Source: Polaromonas sp.
GTDB taxonomy: Bacteria > Pseudomonadota > Gammaproteobacteria > Burkholderiales > Burkholderiaceae_C
DNA length: 64,000 bases
Direction: 5' to 3'
NCBI GenBank assembly: GCA_030683705.1
Contig: JAUXPP010000142.1
Coordinates: forward strand, 1 to 64,000
Below, piece by piece: positions 1 to 8,404 of the stretch; the stretch's first letter is position 1, and every line of letters starts with the position of its first letter. The notes below the pieces were generated by a model. The model worked only from the letters and a program-made list of their open reading frames with translations, made no database searches and had not been told where the DNA came from. Made by a program: the position numbers and the translations under genes.

Positions 1-603
1 GTCCACGCCCTCGATCTCGAAGGTCGGGTAGGTCTCGGCGTACCCCAGGCGCAGCGCTTCCTTGAGCACGACGGCAAAGTCCAGGCCCTTGTCGCGCATC
101 TCGGAGAGGATGAAGTTGGTCGTGCCGTTGATGATGCCGGCGATCCACTGGATGCTGTTGGCGGTGAGCCCCTCGCGCAGCGCCTTGATGATGGGAATGC
201 CGCCAGCCACCGCCGCTTCGAACGCCACCATCACACCCTTGGCTGAAGCCGCAGCGAAGATTTCGGTGCCGTGCACCGCAAGCAGCGCCTTGTTGGCGGT
301 GACCACGTGCTTGCCCGCGGCGATGGCCTCCAGCACCAGCGCCTTGGCAATGCCGTAGCCACCGATGAGCTCGATCACGATGTCGATGTCGGGGTTGGCG
401 ATGACGGCGCGTGCGTCGTTCACCACCGTCACGTTCGGGCCCACGATGGACTGCGCACGCGCGGTGTCCAGGTCGGCCACCATGGTGATTTCAATACCGC
501 GACCGGCGCGCCGGCGAATCTCTTCCTGGTTGCGCTGCAGCACGTTGAACGTGCCGCTGCCCACGGTGCCTATGCCCAGAAGGCCTACTTGGATCGGTTT
601 CAT
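1..603 (-). CDS. hom: Homoserine dehydrogenase (partial, C-terminus off window)
   Basis: NADPH-dependent reduction of aspartate semialdehyde to homoserine, the branch step to threonine and methionine. Translating the minus strand gives MKPIQVGLLGIGTVGSGTFN, a Rossmann GxGxxG nucleotide site at the N-terminus, followed by the TANKALLA stretch and the GIINGTTNFIL substrate-domain motif typical of the family. Only about 200 of the usual ~430 residues lie in the window, so the ORF track missed it. An ATG nine bases upstream (612) is an alternative start; neither has a clear ribosome site. It follows alaA by under 30 bases on the same strand, so co-transcription is likely. Confidence 0.93.
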   Translation of the reverse strand, partial: MKPIQVGLLGIGTVGSGTFNVLQRNQEEIRRRAGRGIEITMVADLDTARAQSIVGPNVTVVNDARAVIANPDIDIVIELIGGYGIAKALVLEAIAAGKHVVTANKALLAVHGTEIFAAASAKGVMVAFEAAVAGGIPIIKALREGLTANSIQWIAGIINGTTNFILSEMRDKGLDFAVVLKEALRLGYAETYPTFEIEGVD

Positions 604-630
604 GTCGGTCATGGTTGGGGAGCAGAAAAA

Positions 631-1857
631 TCAGGTGCCGTGGCGTTTTCGCCAGCCTTCAAAGAACCTGGCGACGCGGTTGATGGCCTCGCGCAGGTCG
701 TCTTCGTGCGGCAGGAACACGATGCGGAAATGCTGGTTGTCGGGGTAGTTGAAGCCCGAGCCCTGCACCAGCATCACGCGCGTTTCCTGCAGCAGTTCGA
801 GGAACATCTGCTGGTCGTCTTCGATCGGGTACATCTTCGCGTCGAGCTTGGGAAACATGTAGAGCGCAGCCGAGGGCTTGACGCAGCTCACGCCTGGAAT
901 GGCCGTGATGAGTTCGTAGGCCAGATCGCGCTGGCGACGCAGGCGACCGCCCTCGCCCACCAGGTCATTGATGCTCTGGTAACCACCCAGCGCCGTTTGA
1001 ATGGCCCACTGGCCCGGCACATTGGCGCACAGGCGCATGTTCGAGAGCATGTTCAGGCCCTCGATGTAGTCCTTGGCGGGCTTCTTGTCACCCGAGACGA
1101 TGAGCCAGCCCGCGCGGTAGCCGCACGAGCGGTAACTCTTGGACAGCGAGTTGAAGGTGAGCGTGAGCACGTCGTCCGACAGACTGGCAATGGCGGTGTG
1201 CTTGACGCCGTCGTACAGCACCTTGTCGTACACCTCGTCGGCAAAAATCACCAGGCCATGTTCGCGCGCGATCTCCACGATCGCCTTGAGCAGGTCGTCA
1301 GAGTACAGCGCGCCGGTCGGGTTGTTGGGGTTGATGACCACGATGCCTTTGGTGGCTGGCGTGATCTTGCTGCGGATGTCGTCCAGGTCGGGCATCCAGC
1401 CGTTGGACTCGTCGCACATGTAGTGCACCGGTGTGCCGCCGGACAGACTCACAGCCGCGGTCCACAGCGGGTAGTCGGGTGCAGGCAGCAGCAGCTCGTC
1501 GCCATCGTCGAGCAGGGCGTTGGTGGCCATCACGATCAGTTCGCTCGCACCGTTGCCAAGGTAGATGTCGTCGAGCGTCACGCCCTTGATGCCCTGCTTC
1601 TGCGTCTCGTGCATCACCGCCTTGCGCGCGCCGAAGATGCCCTTGCTGTCCGAGTAACCCGCCGAGTTCGGCAGGTTGCGAATCATGTCCTGCTGGATCT
1701 CCTCGGGCGCATCAAAACCGAACACCGCCAGGTTGCCGATGTTCAGGCGAATGATCTTGTGCCCCTCGTCCTCCATCTTGCGCGCGGCGTCCATGATCGG
1801 ACCCCGGATGTCGTAGCACACGTTGGCCAGCTTGGCGGACTTCTGGATGGTCTTCAA
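631..1857 (-). CDS. alaA: Alanine/glutamate-pyruvate aminotransferase AlaA
   Basis: PLP-dependent class I/II aminotransferase that makes alanine from pyruvate with glutamate as donor. The protein (408 aa) closely follows the AlaA pattern: KSAKLANVCYDIRGP at the N-terminus, NPNNPTGA around the PLP pocket, DEVYDK, the SLSKSYR lysine loop and GGYQSI. The track starts at 2037, but the homologous region begins near 1857, where a TTG is preceded by AGGGAG at good spacing; I chose that start. Downstream lies hom on the same strand. It is divergent from the Mth938-like gene, with about 140 bases between them for both promoters. Confidence 0.92.
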   Translation of the reverse strand: MKTIQKSAKLANVCYDIRGPIMDAARKMEDEGHKIIRLNIGNLAVFGFDAPEEIQQDMIRNLPNSAGYSDSKGIFGARKAVMHETQKQGIKGVTLDDIYLGNGASELIVMATNALLDDGDELLLPAPDYPLWTAAVSLSGGTPVHYMCDESNGWMPDLDDIRSKITPATKGIVVINPNNPTGALYSDDLLKAIVEIAREHGLVIFADEVYDKVLYDGVKHTAIASLSDDVLTLTFNSLSKSYRSCGYRAGWLIVSGDKKPAKDYIEGLNMLSNMRLCANVPGQWAIQTALGGYQSINDLVGEGGRLRRQRDLAYELITAIPGVSCVKPSAALYMFPKLDAKMYPIEDDQQMFLELLQETRVMLVQGSGFNYPDNQHFRIVFLPHEDDLREAINRVARFFEGWRKRHGT

Positions 1858-1996
1858 AATCACTCCCTGGGGGTTCTGGGGTCGTGCGGGGCGGTATTTC
1901 CGGTGCATTGCACCGGGCGTTATATTCGGTCTCGTCTGCAGGGAAAACCTGCAATTTGACCACAGTTCTGCACCCCATCCGATTGGCCTCCGCCCC

Positions 1997-2377
1997 ATGA
2001 AACTGCACTCCGACAAGCTGGAAATCCAGTCCGTCACCGCCTATGGTGAAGGCTGGATCGCGGTGAACGGCCAGCGCCATTCCCACAGCCTGGTGCTCAC
2101 ACCCAAAGGCCAGTTGCAGCCCTGGCCATGTTCCCGTTTTGAGTTGCTGGAAGCCTCGCACTTCGAGATGCTGAGCGAACTGGCCGCCGAGCCGCCCGAG
2201 CTCATCGTGTTCGGAAGTGGCTCGCGGTTGCGCTTCGCACCACCGGCCCTGCTGCGCGGCCTGATGGCCCGGCGCATCGGTGTTGAAACCATGGACACGG
2301 CTGCCGCCTGCCGCACCTACAACATCCTCGCGGGAGAAGGCCGGCGCGTCGTTGCAGCCTTGTTGCTGGAGACCTGA
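1997..2377 (+). CDS. Mth938-like domain protein (Xcc1710/DUF498 type)
   Basis: Small 126-aa protein of the Mth938/NDUFAF3-like fold family. I see the characteristic ELIVFGSGSRLRF strand-loop and a C-terminal GVETMDTAAACRTYNILAGEGR block, which match bacterial members. The biochemical role in bacteria is not established; eukaryotic relatives help assemble respiratory complex I. The track ORF begins at 1823, but the conserved part begins at MKLHSDKLEIQ, so the ATG at 1997 was taken. It is divergent from alaA and lies upstream of bcp in the same direction, with about 165 bases between them. Confidence 0.82.
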   Translation: MKLHSDKLEIQSVTAYGEGWIAVNGQRHSHSLVLTPKGQLQPWPCSRFELLEASHFEMLSELAAEPPELIVFGSGSRLRFAPPALLRGLMARRIGVETMDTAAACRTYNILAGEGRRVVAALLLET

Positions 2378-2543
2378 GACCTCGGCACCTACCTCGGGTT
2401 GCCACCGTGACGGCTGGGCCCAATCAGGGTAAAATAGCGGATTGTTTCCTGCCACGGGTCCCATTGCTGCAACGCAGGGCTCGCCGTGAAACAGCCGGGA
2501 AGCCAACGCATCACCACCAACTTACGTCAGGGGTCCACGCAGT

Positions 2544-3026
2544 ATGGCAGTCGTTGTCAATAAACCCATTCCCGAATTCGAATCGATGGCCACGGGCGGC
2601 ATCAAGGTCAGCAACCAGACGCATCTGGGCCAGACCATCGTGCTGTACTTCTATCCCAAGGACAACACGCCTGGCTGCACCACCGAAGCCATGCAGTTCC
2701 GCGACAAGTACAAGGATTTCGTGAAGGCCGGCGCCACCGTGTTCGGTGTTTCGCGTGACAACATGAAATCGCACGATGAGTTCAAGGCCAAGCTGGAGCT
2801 GCCCTTCGAACTCATCGCCGACACCGAAGAGAAGATGTGCCACATGTTCGGCGTCGTCAAGAACAAGATCATGTACGGCAAGAAGGTCAAGGGCATTGAG
2901 CGCAGCACCTTCCTGATCGGTACCGATGGCCAGCTCAAGCAGGAATGGCGCGGCCTGAAGGTGCCAGGCCATGTGGACGAAGTGCTCAAGGCCGTCAAGG
3001 TGCTGAAAAAAGCCGCTGCCGCCTGA
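2544..3026 (+). CDS. bcp: Peroxiredoxin, Bcp/PrxQ family
   Basis: Thiol peroxidase that reduces hydrogen and organic peroxides in the cytoplasm. The 160-aa protein has the active site FYPKDNTPGCTTEA with the peroxidatic cysteine near residue 45. The resolving cysteine found five residues later in E. coli Bcp is a methionine here, so it probably works as a 1-Cys enzyme or uses the other cysteine (EKMCHMFG). A TAAAAT-like -10 sits near 2431 and a strong hairpin terminator follows. Bcp and PhoH are often neighbours in this group (family knowledge); here a block of about 6.5 kb separates them. Confidence 0.93.
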   Translation: MAVVVNKPIPEFESMATGGIKVSNQTHLGQTIVLYFYPKDNTPGCTTEAMQFRDKYKDFVKAGATVFGVSRDNMKSHDEFKAKLELPFELIADTEEKMCHMFGVVKNKIMYGKKVKGIERSTFLIGTDGQLKQEWRGLKVPGHVDEVLKAVKVLKKAAAA

Positions 3027-3065
3027 TCCCGAGAGGCCGGGCGCAAGCAAACCGCCCCGCACCTG

Positions 3066-3095
3066 AAAGCCACCCGGTCAACCTGGGTGGCTTTT
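3066..3095 (+). terminator. Rho-independent terminator after bcp
   Basis: AAAGCCACCC and GGGTGGCTTT form a 10-bp stem with an eight-base loop, followed by a T-rich tract. It is placed directly after bcp and before the convergent exonuclease gene. Confidence 0.85.
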
Positions 3096-3171
3096 GCTTT
3101 TGTGCCTCTGCTGCAGGCACTTGGAACTTGCCGGACGACGTCTGGGCCAGGCACGGTCGGTAGCCTGGGGA

Positions 3172-3816
3172 CTATGCCCTGGCAATCCACCGCTGCTGCC
3201 GCGCCAGCCGCTCCACCTCATGCCAACTGGCGCACTGCACTGCCACACGGGGCCAGATCCGCTGCAGCACCTCGCATTCCGCCAGGGTATCGGCCGCCGC
3301 TTGATGCCGGACGGCGCAGCGGATGCCGAAATAGTCCATCCACTCATCCAGCGATCGGGCCCGGACCTGCTCATGGGTCACAGCGCACAACTGCTCGATA
3401 TCCACCCACGGATTAGGCAGGTCTGCCCCCCGATGGGCACGCGCGAAACGGGAAATCATGGTCTGGTCGAATGCCGCATGAAAAGCCAGCAAAGGCGAAC
3501 GCCCGACAAAATCGGCAAAAGCCTGCAGGGCTGCCGCGGGGGCCTCGCCCTCGCGTTGCCGCTGCACGCCAATGCCGTGCAGCAGGATGTTGTCCTTGCT
3601 GGAGGCCACATCCTGGCGCAGCACCACTTCGAAACTGTCCCCCAGGTCGACCGTCAGGCGCCGGCGTTGCCAGTCCACCCGCATCGCAATGGCAGCAATG
3701 GCGAGCAGACGGTCCTGCTGTGGATTCAAACCGCTGGTTTCGACATCGAGCATGACCCAGCGCTGCTCATCGACCTGCGGACGCCCGCCTCCAGTCAGCC
3801 ATTTCATCCAGCCCAT
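3172..3816 (-). CDS. DEDDh 3'-5' exonuclease (DnaQ/epsilon-like)
   Basis: Probable DNA or RNA 3'-5' exonuclease. The 214-aa protein shows the three exonuclease motifs in order: DVETSG (Exo I, near residue 24), HAAFDQTM (Exo II) and a C-terminal H-A-A-A-D block (Exo III, DEDDh type). It lacks polymerase-binding extensions, so a role as the true replicative proofreading subunit is unlikely. Its ATG lies three bases after the DUF294 stop, so the two are translated as a pair. Exonuclease plus DUF294 genes next to SSS symporters is a recurrent arrangement in proteobacteria (family knowledge). Confidence 0.85.
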   Translation of the reverse strand: MGWMKWLTGGGRPQVDEQRWVMLDVETSGLNPQQDRLLAIAAIAMRVDWQRRRLTVDLGDSFEVVLRQDVASSKDNILLHGIGVQRQREGEAPAAALQAFADFVGRSPLLAFHAAFDQTMISRFARAHRGADLPNPWVDIEQLCAVTHEQVRARSLDEWMDYFGIRCAVRHQAAADTLAECEVLQRIWPRVAVQCASWHEVERLARQQRWIARA

Positions 3817-3819
3817 GGT

Positions 3820-5718
3820 CTACCTCTCGTAATCGAGTTGCAGCCGCTGCTGCAGGGAGCGCGCCACACGGAACGACTCCTTCAGAATGCGTCGGTCGAT
3901 ATCGTTGAGGCTGGCAACCTCGATGTGATTGGGCTGCTCGGACATGACGCCGCTCTGAAGCTGGATCTGCAAACGCAGCATTTGCAGGAACTCGAAGCCA
4001 CGGACCCACGCCTCATATTCGGCGGCGGTAACCCCCAGTACCGGGCCAACCGCCTCCAGCCGTTCACGCGTTCCCGTCGCCGCCACACTGTGCGCCAGGC
4101 CATACAAGCGTGCCGCATCGACAAAAATGGCCGAGCCCTGCAGCTTGAGATCAATCAGCCCTCTCTCGTCCGTGGCAATGCCGCCCACCCAGTTCAGCGG
4201 TACGCTGCGCGTCAACGCATTGAGGGCCAGCTGTTTGAAGAAGCGTGGCACGTTCTGGACCCGCTGGTTGACCTCGGCACGCAGGGTCTGCGCCAGTGTC
4301 ATGTCGCCCGCCAGTGGCCGAAAGTCGAAATAGATGCTGGCGCTGAGCAGGTCCTGCGGCGCACCTTGCTCGATCCACTGCGCAAAACGTTCGCGCCATT
4401 GTTGCAATGTCAGACAGCAGGCCGGGTTACCGGCCATGATGCCGCCCTTGCACAAGGGATAACCGCAGGCATCAAGCGCCTCGTTGACACCACGGGCAAA
4501 CGCCAGCACCGCTTCGCGTTGCGCATCGCTGATGTCGTCGGACAGGATCAGGGCATTGTCCTGGTCGGTGGCAATGGTCTGTTCGCTGCGCCCCTCCGAG
4601 CCCAGCGCCAGCCAGCACAGACGGCTCATGTCGACGCTGTGCTCGGCCGCCTTGAGCTCCAGCAGGCGCTCGGTCAGCACATCGTTCAGGTGGCTGATCA
4701 GTGTCGTCAGCTGGCGTGCCTGCACCCCCTGGCTGAGCAGGCTGCGGGCAAAGCGGCGGATGTCCTGCGCCACCAGCTTGAGCGTGTCGATGTCCGGAGC
4801 GCCCCGAATCGAGGTACTGACGTGCTTGAGACTCAGGCGCTGCATGGCAAACAGGTCGCGTTCGGACACGATACCGACGACCAGGCCATCGCGCGTGATG
4901 GGCACATGCCGGATGCCGTGCCGGCTCATCAGCAAAGCCGCATCCTCAGCCGTGTGTTCATGGGTCAGGCTCTGCACCGGCTGCACCATCACCGCGTGAA
5001 TCGGGGTCTCCAGCGGCACCGACGGCAAGGTCACGCGCCCCAGGATGTCTTCGCGCGTCAGAATGCCCAGCGGTTCACCACGTTCACCCGTCACCAGCAT
5101 CGAGCCGATGCGGCGCTGCTGCATCTCCGTCAACGCTTCGCGCAAGGCGGTTGCAGGCCGGCACGTCACCGGCGGGCGTCGAACCAGATCGCCCAGCCGT
5201 GTCTCCAGCGATTGTTCGGCCAGGGTCTGGGAGGAATAGGCCACCTGCAAGGCCTGGCGCGACAACTCGAGAAACTTCAGTACCCGCCGGTTCAGAAAGT
5301 CGGCAAAAGGCACACTCTTTTCGGCCAGCGTCTGCATGGCACTGCACGGCAGCGCCAGAACAAAGGTATCCGCCACAGCCTGATAGGTGGCCGTGACGGC
5401 CCGTTTGGCCATGGCGGCACTGATCGGGAACAGATCACCTGCCTCGTACTGGAAGGCCCCGCCCGACAGGTCGGCCAGGCCGCGCGTACCGCTCACCGCG
5501 CCCTGGCGGATGAAGAACAGGTGTGTCACCTCGCCACTGGCCGGTTCGATCAGCGTTTCTTCGGGTGCGAAATACTGTTGTTCAGAATGGCTGAGAAAAA
5601 AATCGAGATCCTCTGCCGCCATCTGGGAAAACGGCGTGTAGCGCCCCAGTTCCTGCCGCAAGTTGGCCAGCAGACTGCTGGAAGGCGTTTGCGCCGGAGA
5701 TGATTTGCTGGCTTGCAT
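3820..5718 (-). CDS. cNMP-binding/CBS/DUF294 nucleotidyltransferase-like regulatory protein
   Basis: Cytoplasmic multi-domain protein of 632 aa, presumably a sensor. In order I see a cyclic-nucleotide-binding-like barrel (about 20-130), a pair of CBS domains (about 170-290; HEHTAEDAALLMSRHGIRHVPI in the second), a GlnD-like nucleotidyltransferase core with GSEGRSEQ followed by TDQDNA (about 360-390), and a DUF294 C-terminal domain. Catalytic activity is unproven for the family. A good AGGAG site precedes the ATG. A terminator separates it from the symporter upstream, but the same-strand order symporter-DUF294-exonuclease suggests a shared task in sensing carbon or energy status. Confidence 0.85.
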   Translation of the reverse strand: MQASKSSPAQTPSSSLLANLRQELGRYTPFSQMAAEDLDFFLSHSEQQYFAPEETLIEPASGEVTHLFFIRQGAVSGTRGLADLSGGAFQYEAGDLFPISAAMAKRAVTATYQAVADTFVLALPCSAMQTLAEKSVPFADFLNRRVLKFLELSRQALQVAYSSQTLAEQSLETRLGDLVRRPPVTCRPATALREALTEMQQRRIGSMLVTGERGEPLGILTREDILGRVTLPSVPLETPIHAVMVQPVQSLTHEHTAEDAALLMSRHGIRHVPITRDGLVVGIVSERDLFAMQRLSLKHVSTSIRGAPDIDTLKLVAQDIRRFARSLLSQGVQARQLTTLISHLNDVLTERLLELKAAEHSVDMSRLCWLALGSEGRSEQTIATDQDNALILSDDISDAQREAVLAFARGVNEALDACGYPLCKGGIMAGNPACCLTLQQWRERFAQWIEQGAPQDLLSASIYFDFRPLAGDMTLAQTLRAEVNQRVQNVPRFFKQLALNALTRSVPLNWVGGIATDERGLIDLKLQGSAIFVDAARLYGLAHSVAATGTRERLEAVGPVLGVTAAEYEAWVRGFEFLQMLRLQIQLQSGVMSEQPNHIEVASLNDIDRRILKESFRVARSLQQRLQLDYER

Positions 5719-5777
5719 GGACTTCTCCTGTCATGCCTACAAGGAATGCTTGTGCGAAGGATATGCCAATCCCGCAG

Positions 5778-5809
5778 AAAAAAGCCCGGCAATTTGCATT
5801 GCCGGGCTC
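5778..5809 (-). terminator. Terminator after symporter cassette 1
   Basis: On the minus strand AGCCCGGC and GCCGGGCT form a stem followed by TTTTTT. Nearly the same hairpin closes cassette 2 at 14838-14870. A second inverted repeat, GTTCAGGCC/GGCCTGAAC, lies just before it at about 5832-5853. Confidence 0.85.
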
Positions 5810-5862
5810 ATCATCCAAACGGAATCAGATGCCGTTCAGGCCCGAAGGCCTGAACGCTGACT

Positions 5863-7980
5863 TCAACTTGCCTTCAGGTTCGGGTAACGGACATGGTCCA
5901 CCAGATCCTGGATCTTCTTGCTCGGTGCCGGCGTCACCAGGCTGACCAGGAGGATCACGGCAAAGCCCACCGGCACACCGAACAGACCGGCCGAGATCGG
6001 CTGGATGTCCCACCAGAGCTGGATCGGCGACGTGACACCGAAGATGCCACGCAACCAGGGCTGGGTCGTCACCATGTAGTAGAAGGTCGTCCCCAGACCG
6101 GCGATCATGCCCAACGAGGCAGCGATGCCGGTGGCGCGCTTCCAGAAGATGCCCAGCACCAGACAGGGGAAGAACGCGGCCGCAGCAAACGAGAAGGCCG
6201 CCGACACCAGGAACAGGATGTCCGCCGGTTTCTGCGCCGCCACGTAGGCTGCACACAGCGCCACCACCAGCAGCAGGACCTTGGAAATGGTCACGCGGCG
6301 TGCGGTCGAGGCGTTCGGGTCGATCATCTTGTAATACAGATCGTGGCTCAGCGCGTTGGCAATCGTCAGCAGCAGGCCGTCAGCCGTGGACAGCGCAGCC
6401 GCCAGACCACCGGCCGCCACCAGACCGGAGATCACGTAGGGCAGGCCACCGATTTCCGGCGTGGCCAGCACCACGATGTCGCCACCGATGGACATTTCAT
6501 TCAACTGCAGGAGGTTGTCCTTGTTGATGTCCACGATCGAGAGCAGCGTCGGATCCACCCTGTTCCATGACTGCACCCAGGCGGGCAACTGGTCAAACGG
6601 CGTGCCGATCAGCACATGGAACACCTCGTACTTCACCAGCACGGCCAGGGCCGGTGCCGTGAAATACAGCAGGAAGATGAAGAACAGCGACCAGCTCACC
6701 GATTCACGCGCTTCTTTCACGCTTGGCACGGTGTAGTAGCGCATCAGGATGTGCGGCAGCGCAGCGGTACCGACCATCAGGCAGAAGATCAGCGCCAGGA
6801 AGTTGCGACGCGAGACGTCGTAAGCCTTCTGAGCCGCTGCATCGCCGTTCGGGTCGCCTGCAAACTGGGCTGCATGGGGCGGCATACCGTTGAGCGGTTT
6901 GGACTTGACGTCCGCCCCCGCCTTGGCCGCCGTCCAGGCCTTTTTGGCTGCATCGGCATCCTTGGGCAGTCCTGACAACGCCTTCTCGGCCGCGGCGATC
7001 TCGGTCACCGGGGCATTCGCCGCCTTGAGATCGGCCACTTTCTTCTCGGCCGCAGCTTTATCGGCAGCGAGCGCAGCCACAGGATCCTTCAGCTTTTCAG
7101 CCAGGGAGGCCGAGCGCTGTTTGAAGATCTCGCGAACTTCGAGCTCTTTGGCGTCCGTGGTCAGGAGCTTTTCCTTGGCTGTGACTTTCTCAAGCTGGTA
7201 GCCGTAGATGATTTGCGGCACCGGCACATTGGTCTGTTTGACCGACAACCACACCACCGGGATCATGTAGGCCACGATCAGGATGATGTACTGGGCCACC
7301 TGCGTCCAGGTCACAGCGCGCATGCCACCGAGGAAGGAGCAGACCAGAATGCCGCCCAGACCAAGGAAAATGCCGACCTCGAAGGCCACACCGGTCAGAC
7401 GGGCGGTGATCAGGCCCACGCCGTAGATCTGTGCCACCACGTAGGTGAAGGAGCACAGGATGGCAGCCAGAATGCCCAGGAAACGCGGCAGGTTGCCACC
7501 GTAGCGTTCACCCAGGAAGTCCGGCACGGTGAACTGGCCGAACTTGCGCATGTAGGGCGCCAGGAACAACGCCACCAGACAGTAGCCGCCGGTCCAGCCC
7601 ATGATGAAGGCCAGACCGCCGTAGCCCGTGAGGTAGAGCGTACCGGCCATGCCGATGAAGGATGCGGCCGACATCCAGTCAGCACCGGTGGCCATGCCGT
7701 TGTAGACGGCAGGCACGCGGCGGCCGGCCACGTAGTACTCGGCCGCGTCGGTGGTACGGCTCATGATGCCGATGCCGGCATACAGGCCAATGGTGGCCAG
7801 CAGAAAGATGAAGCCGATCCACTGTCGTGGCAGACCCATCTGTTCGAGAATGGCCAAGGCCACCACGAAGATCAGAAACCCGCCCGTGTACCACTTGTAC
7901 ACCTTGTTCAGGTTTTGCTTGAACGCCTTGTTAGAGGCGGCGCTGGGGGTGCCAGCGTCAGAGCCAAACATTCCAGCCAT
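5863..7980 (-). CDS. Sodium:solute symporter, large subunit (VC_2705 type), copy 1
   Basis: Inner-membrane Na+-coupled transporter of the SSS family (705 aa); relatives include acetate permease ActP, so a small organic acid is the likely substrate, but the sequence does not prove which. Hydrophobic segments alternate along the whole length; GIGIMSRTTDAAEYYVAGRRVPA and LSTADGLLLTIANALSHD are SSS landmarks. Between about residues 261 and 390 there is a 130-aa soluble Ala/Lys/Glu-rich insert with coiled-coil character, unusual for SSS proteins. It starts three bases after the small-subunit gene. By hand alignment it is about 88% identical to the copy at 14907-17024, with no gaps. Confidence 0.93.
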   Translation of the reverse strand: MAGMFGSDAGTPSAASNKAFKQNLNKVYKWYTGGFLIFVVALAILEQMGLPRQWIGFIFLLATIGLYAGIGIMSRTTDAAEYYVAGRRVPAVYNGMATGADWMSAASFIGMAGTLYLTGYGGLAFIMGWTGGYCLVALFLAPYMRKFGQFTVPDFLGERYGGNLPRFLGILAAILCSFTYVVAQIYGVGLITARLTGVAFEVGIFLGLGGILVCSFLGGMRAVTWTQVAQYIILIVAYMIPVVWLSVKQTNVPVPQIIYGYQLEKVTAKEKLLTTDAKELEVREIFKQRSASLAEKLKDPVAALAADKAAAEKKVADLKAANAPVTEIAAAEKALSGLPKDADAAKKAWTAAKAGADVKSKPLNGMPPHAAQFAGDPNGDAAAQKAYDVSRRNFLALIFCLMVGTAALPHILMRYYTVPSVKEARESVSWSLFFIFLLYFTAPALAVLVKYEVFHVLIGTPFDQLPAWVQSWNRVDPTLLSIVDINKDNLLQLNEMSIGGDIVVLATPEIGGLPYVISGLVAAGGLAAALSTADGLLLTIANALSHDLYYKMIDPNASTARRVTISKVLLLVVALCAAYVAAQKPADILFLVSAAFSFAAAAFFPCLVLGIFWKRATGIAASLGMIAGLGTTFYYMVTTQPWLRGIFGVTSPIQLWWDIQPISAGLFGVPVGFAVILLVSLVTPAPSKKIQDLVDHVRYPNLKAS

Positions 7981-7983
7981 GGG

Positions 7984-8253
7984 TTACTCCTCTATTTCCT
8001 GGACACCGTGCTCGATGTCCAGATTGTTCATGTACCGGGCGTAGTACCAGATGATCAGGCAGTACACGACCAGCGAACCCTGTGCCCCCATCCAGAAACT
8101 GAAGGGCCAGCCAAAGAAATTGAAGTTCAGATCGCGTGCAAAGTAACCCACGACAAAGGTCACGACGAACCAGATCGCCAGCAGGACAGCTGTGATATTG
8201 AGGTTCTTCTGCCAATATCGTCGATGGTTTTCGGTCAGTTCCATGTTTCCCAT
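7984..8253 (-). CDS. DUF4212 symporter small subunit, copy 1
   Basis: Small two-helix membrane protein (89 aa) of the DUF4212 family, the partner subunit of VC_2705-type symporters. The sequence carries NHRRYWQKNLN, two hydrophobic helices separated by FFGWPFSFWMGAQGS, and an acidic C-terminus (DIEHGVQEIEE). GGAGG lies ten bases before the chosen ATG; an internal ATG nine bases on (MELTENH) would match copy 2 better at the N-terminus. It is followed almost immediately by the large subunit. Confidence 0.92.
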   Translation of the reverse strand: MGNMELTENHRRYWQKNLNITAVLLAIWFVVTFVVGYFARDLNFNFFGWPFSFWMGAQGSLVVYCLIIWYYARYMNNLDIEHGVQEIEE

Positions 8254-8350
8254 GATTTACCTACCTCCAACAAGAAAACCCTTACGGGCGTTTCGCGATC
8301 ACCACTTGTCTCTTATGTGGCCTGCCTGCCTGATCGCGGCTTATCAACTC

Positions 8351-8373
8351 TGACCCCGACTTGCGCCGGGGTC
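8351..8373 (-). promoter_or_regulatory. Hairpin in the TPR-DUF4212 spacer, cassette 1
   Basis: TGACCCCG and CGGGGTCA form an 8-bp stem in the 150-base spacer between the TPR gene and the small-subunit gene. It has no T-tract, so it could be an attenuator or an mRNA processing or stabilising hairpin that adjusts expression of the transporter relative to the upstream genes. Confidence 0.4.
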
Positions 8374-8404
8374 ATCCAGTGCCCGCTCAACTGGTTCACG
8401 AAGG

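Noticed and set aside
3094-5703. 869-aa plus-strand ORF opposite the exonuclease and DUF294 genes
   Set aside because: Composition is rich in Gln/His/Arg as expected for an antisense shadow; the minus-strand genes have clear domains.
3820-5718. DUF294 protein as PII uridylyltransferase GlnD
   Set aside because: Only the short nucleotidyltransferase motif is shared; HD and ACT domains of GlnD are missing and CBS/cNMP domains are present.
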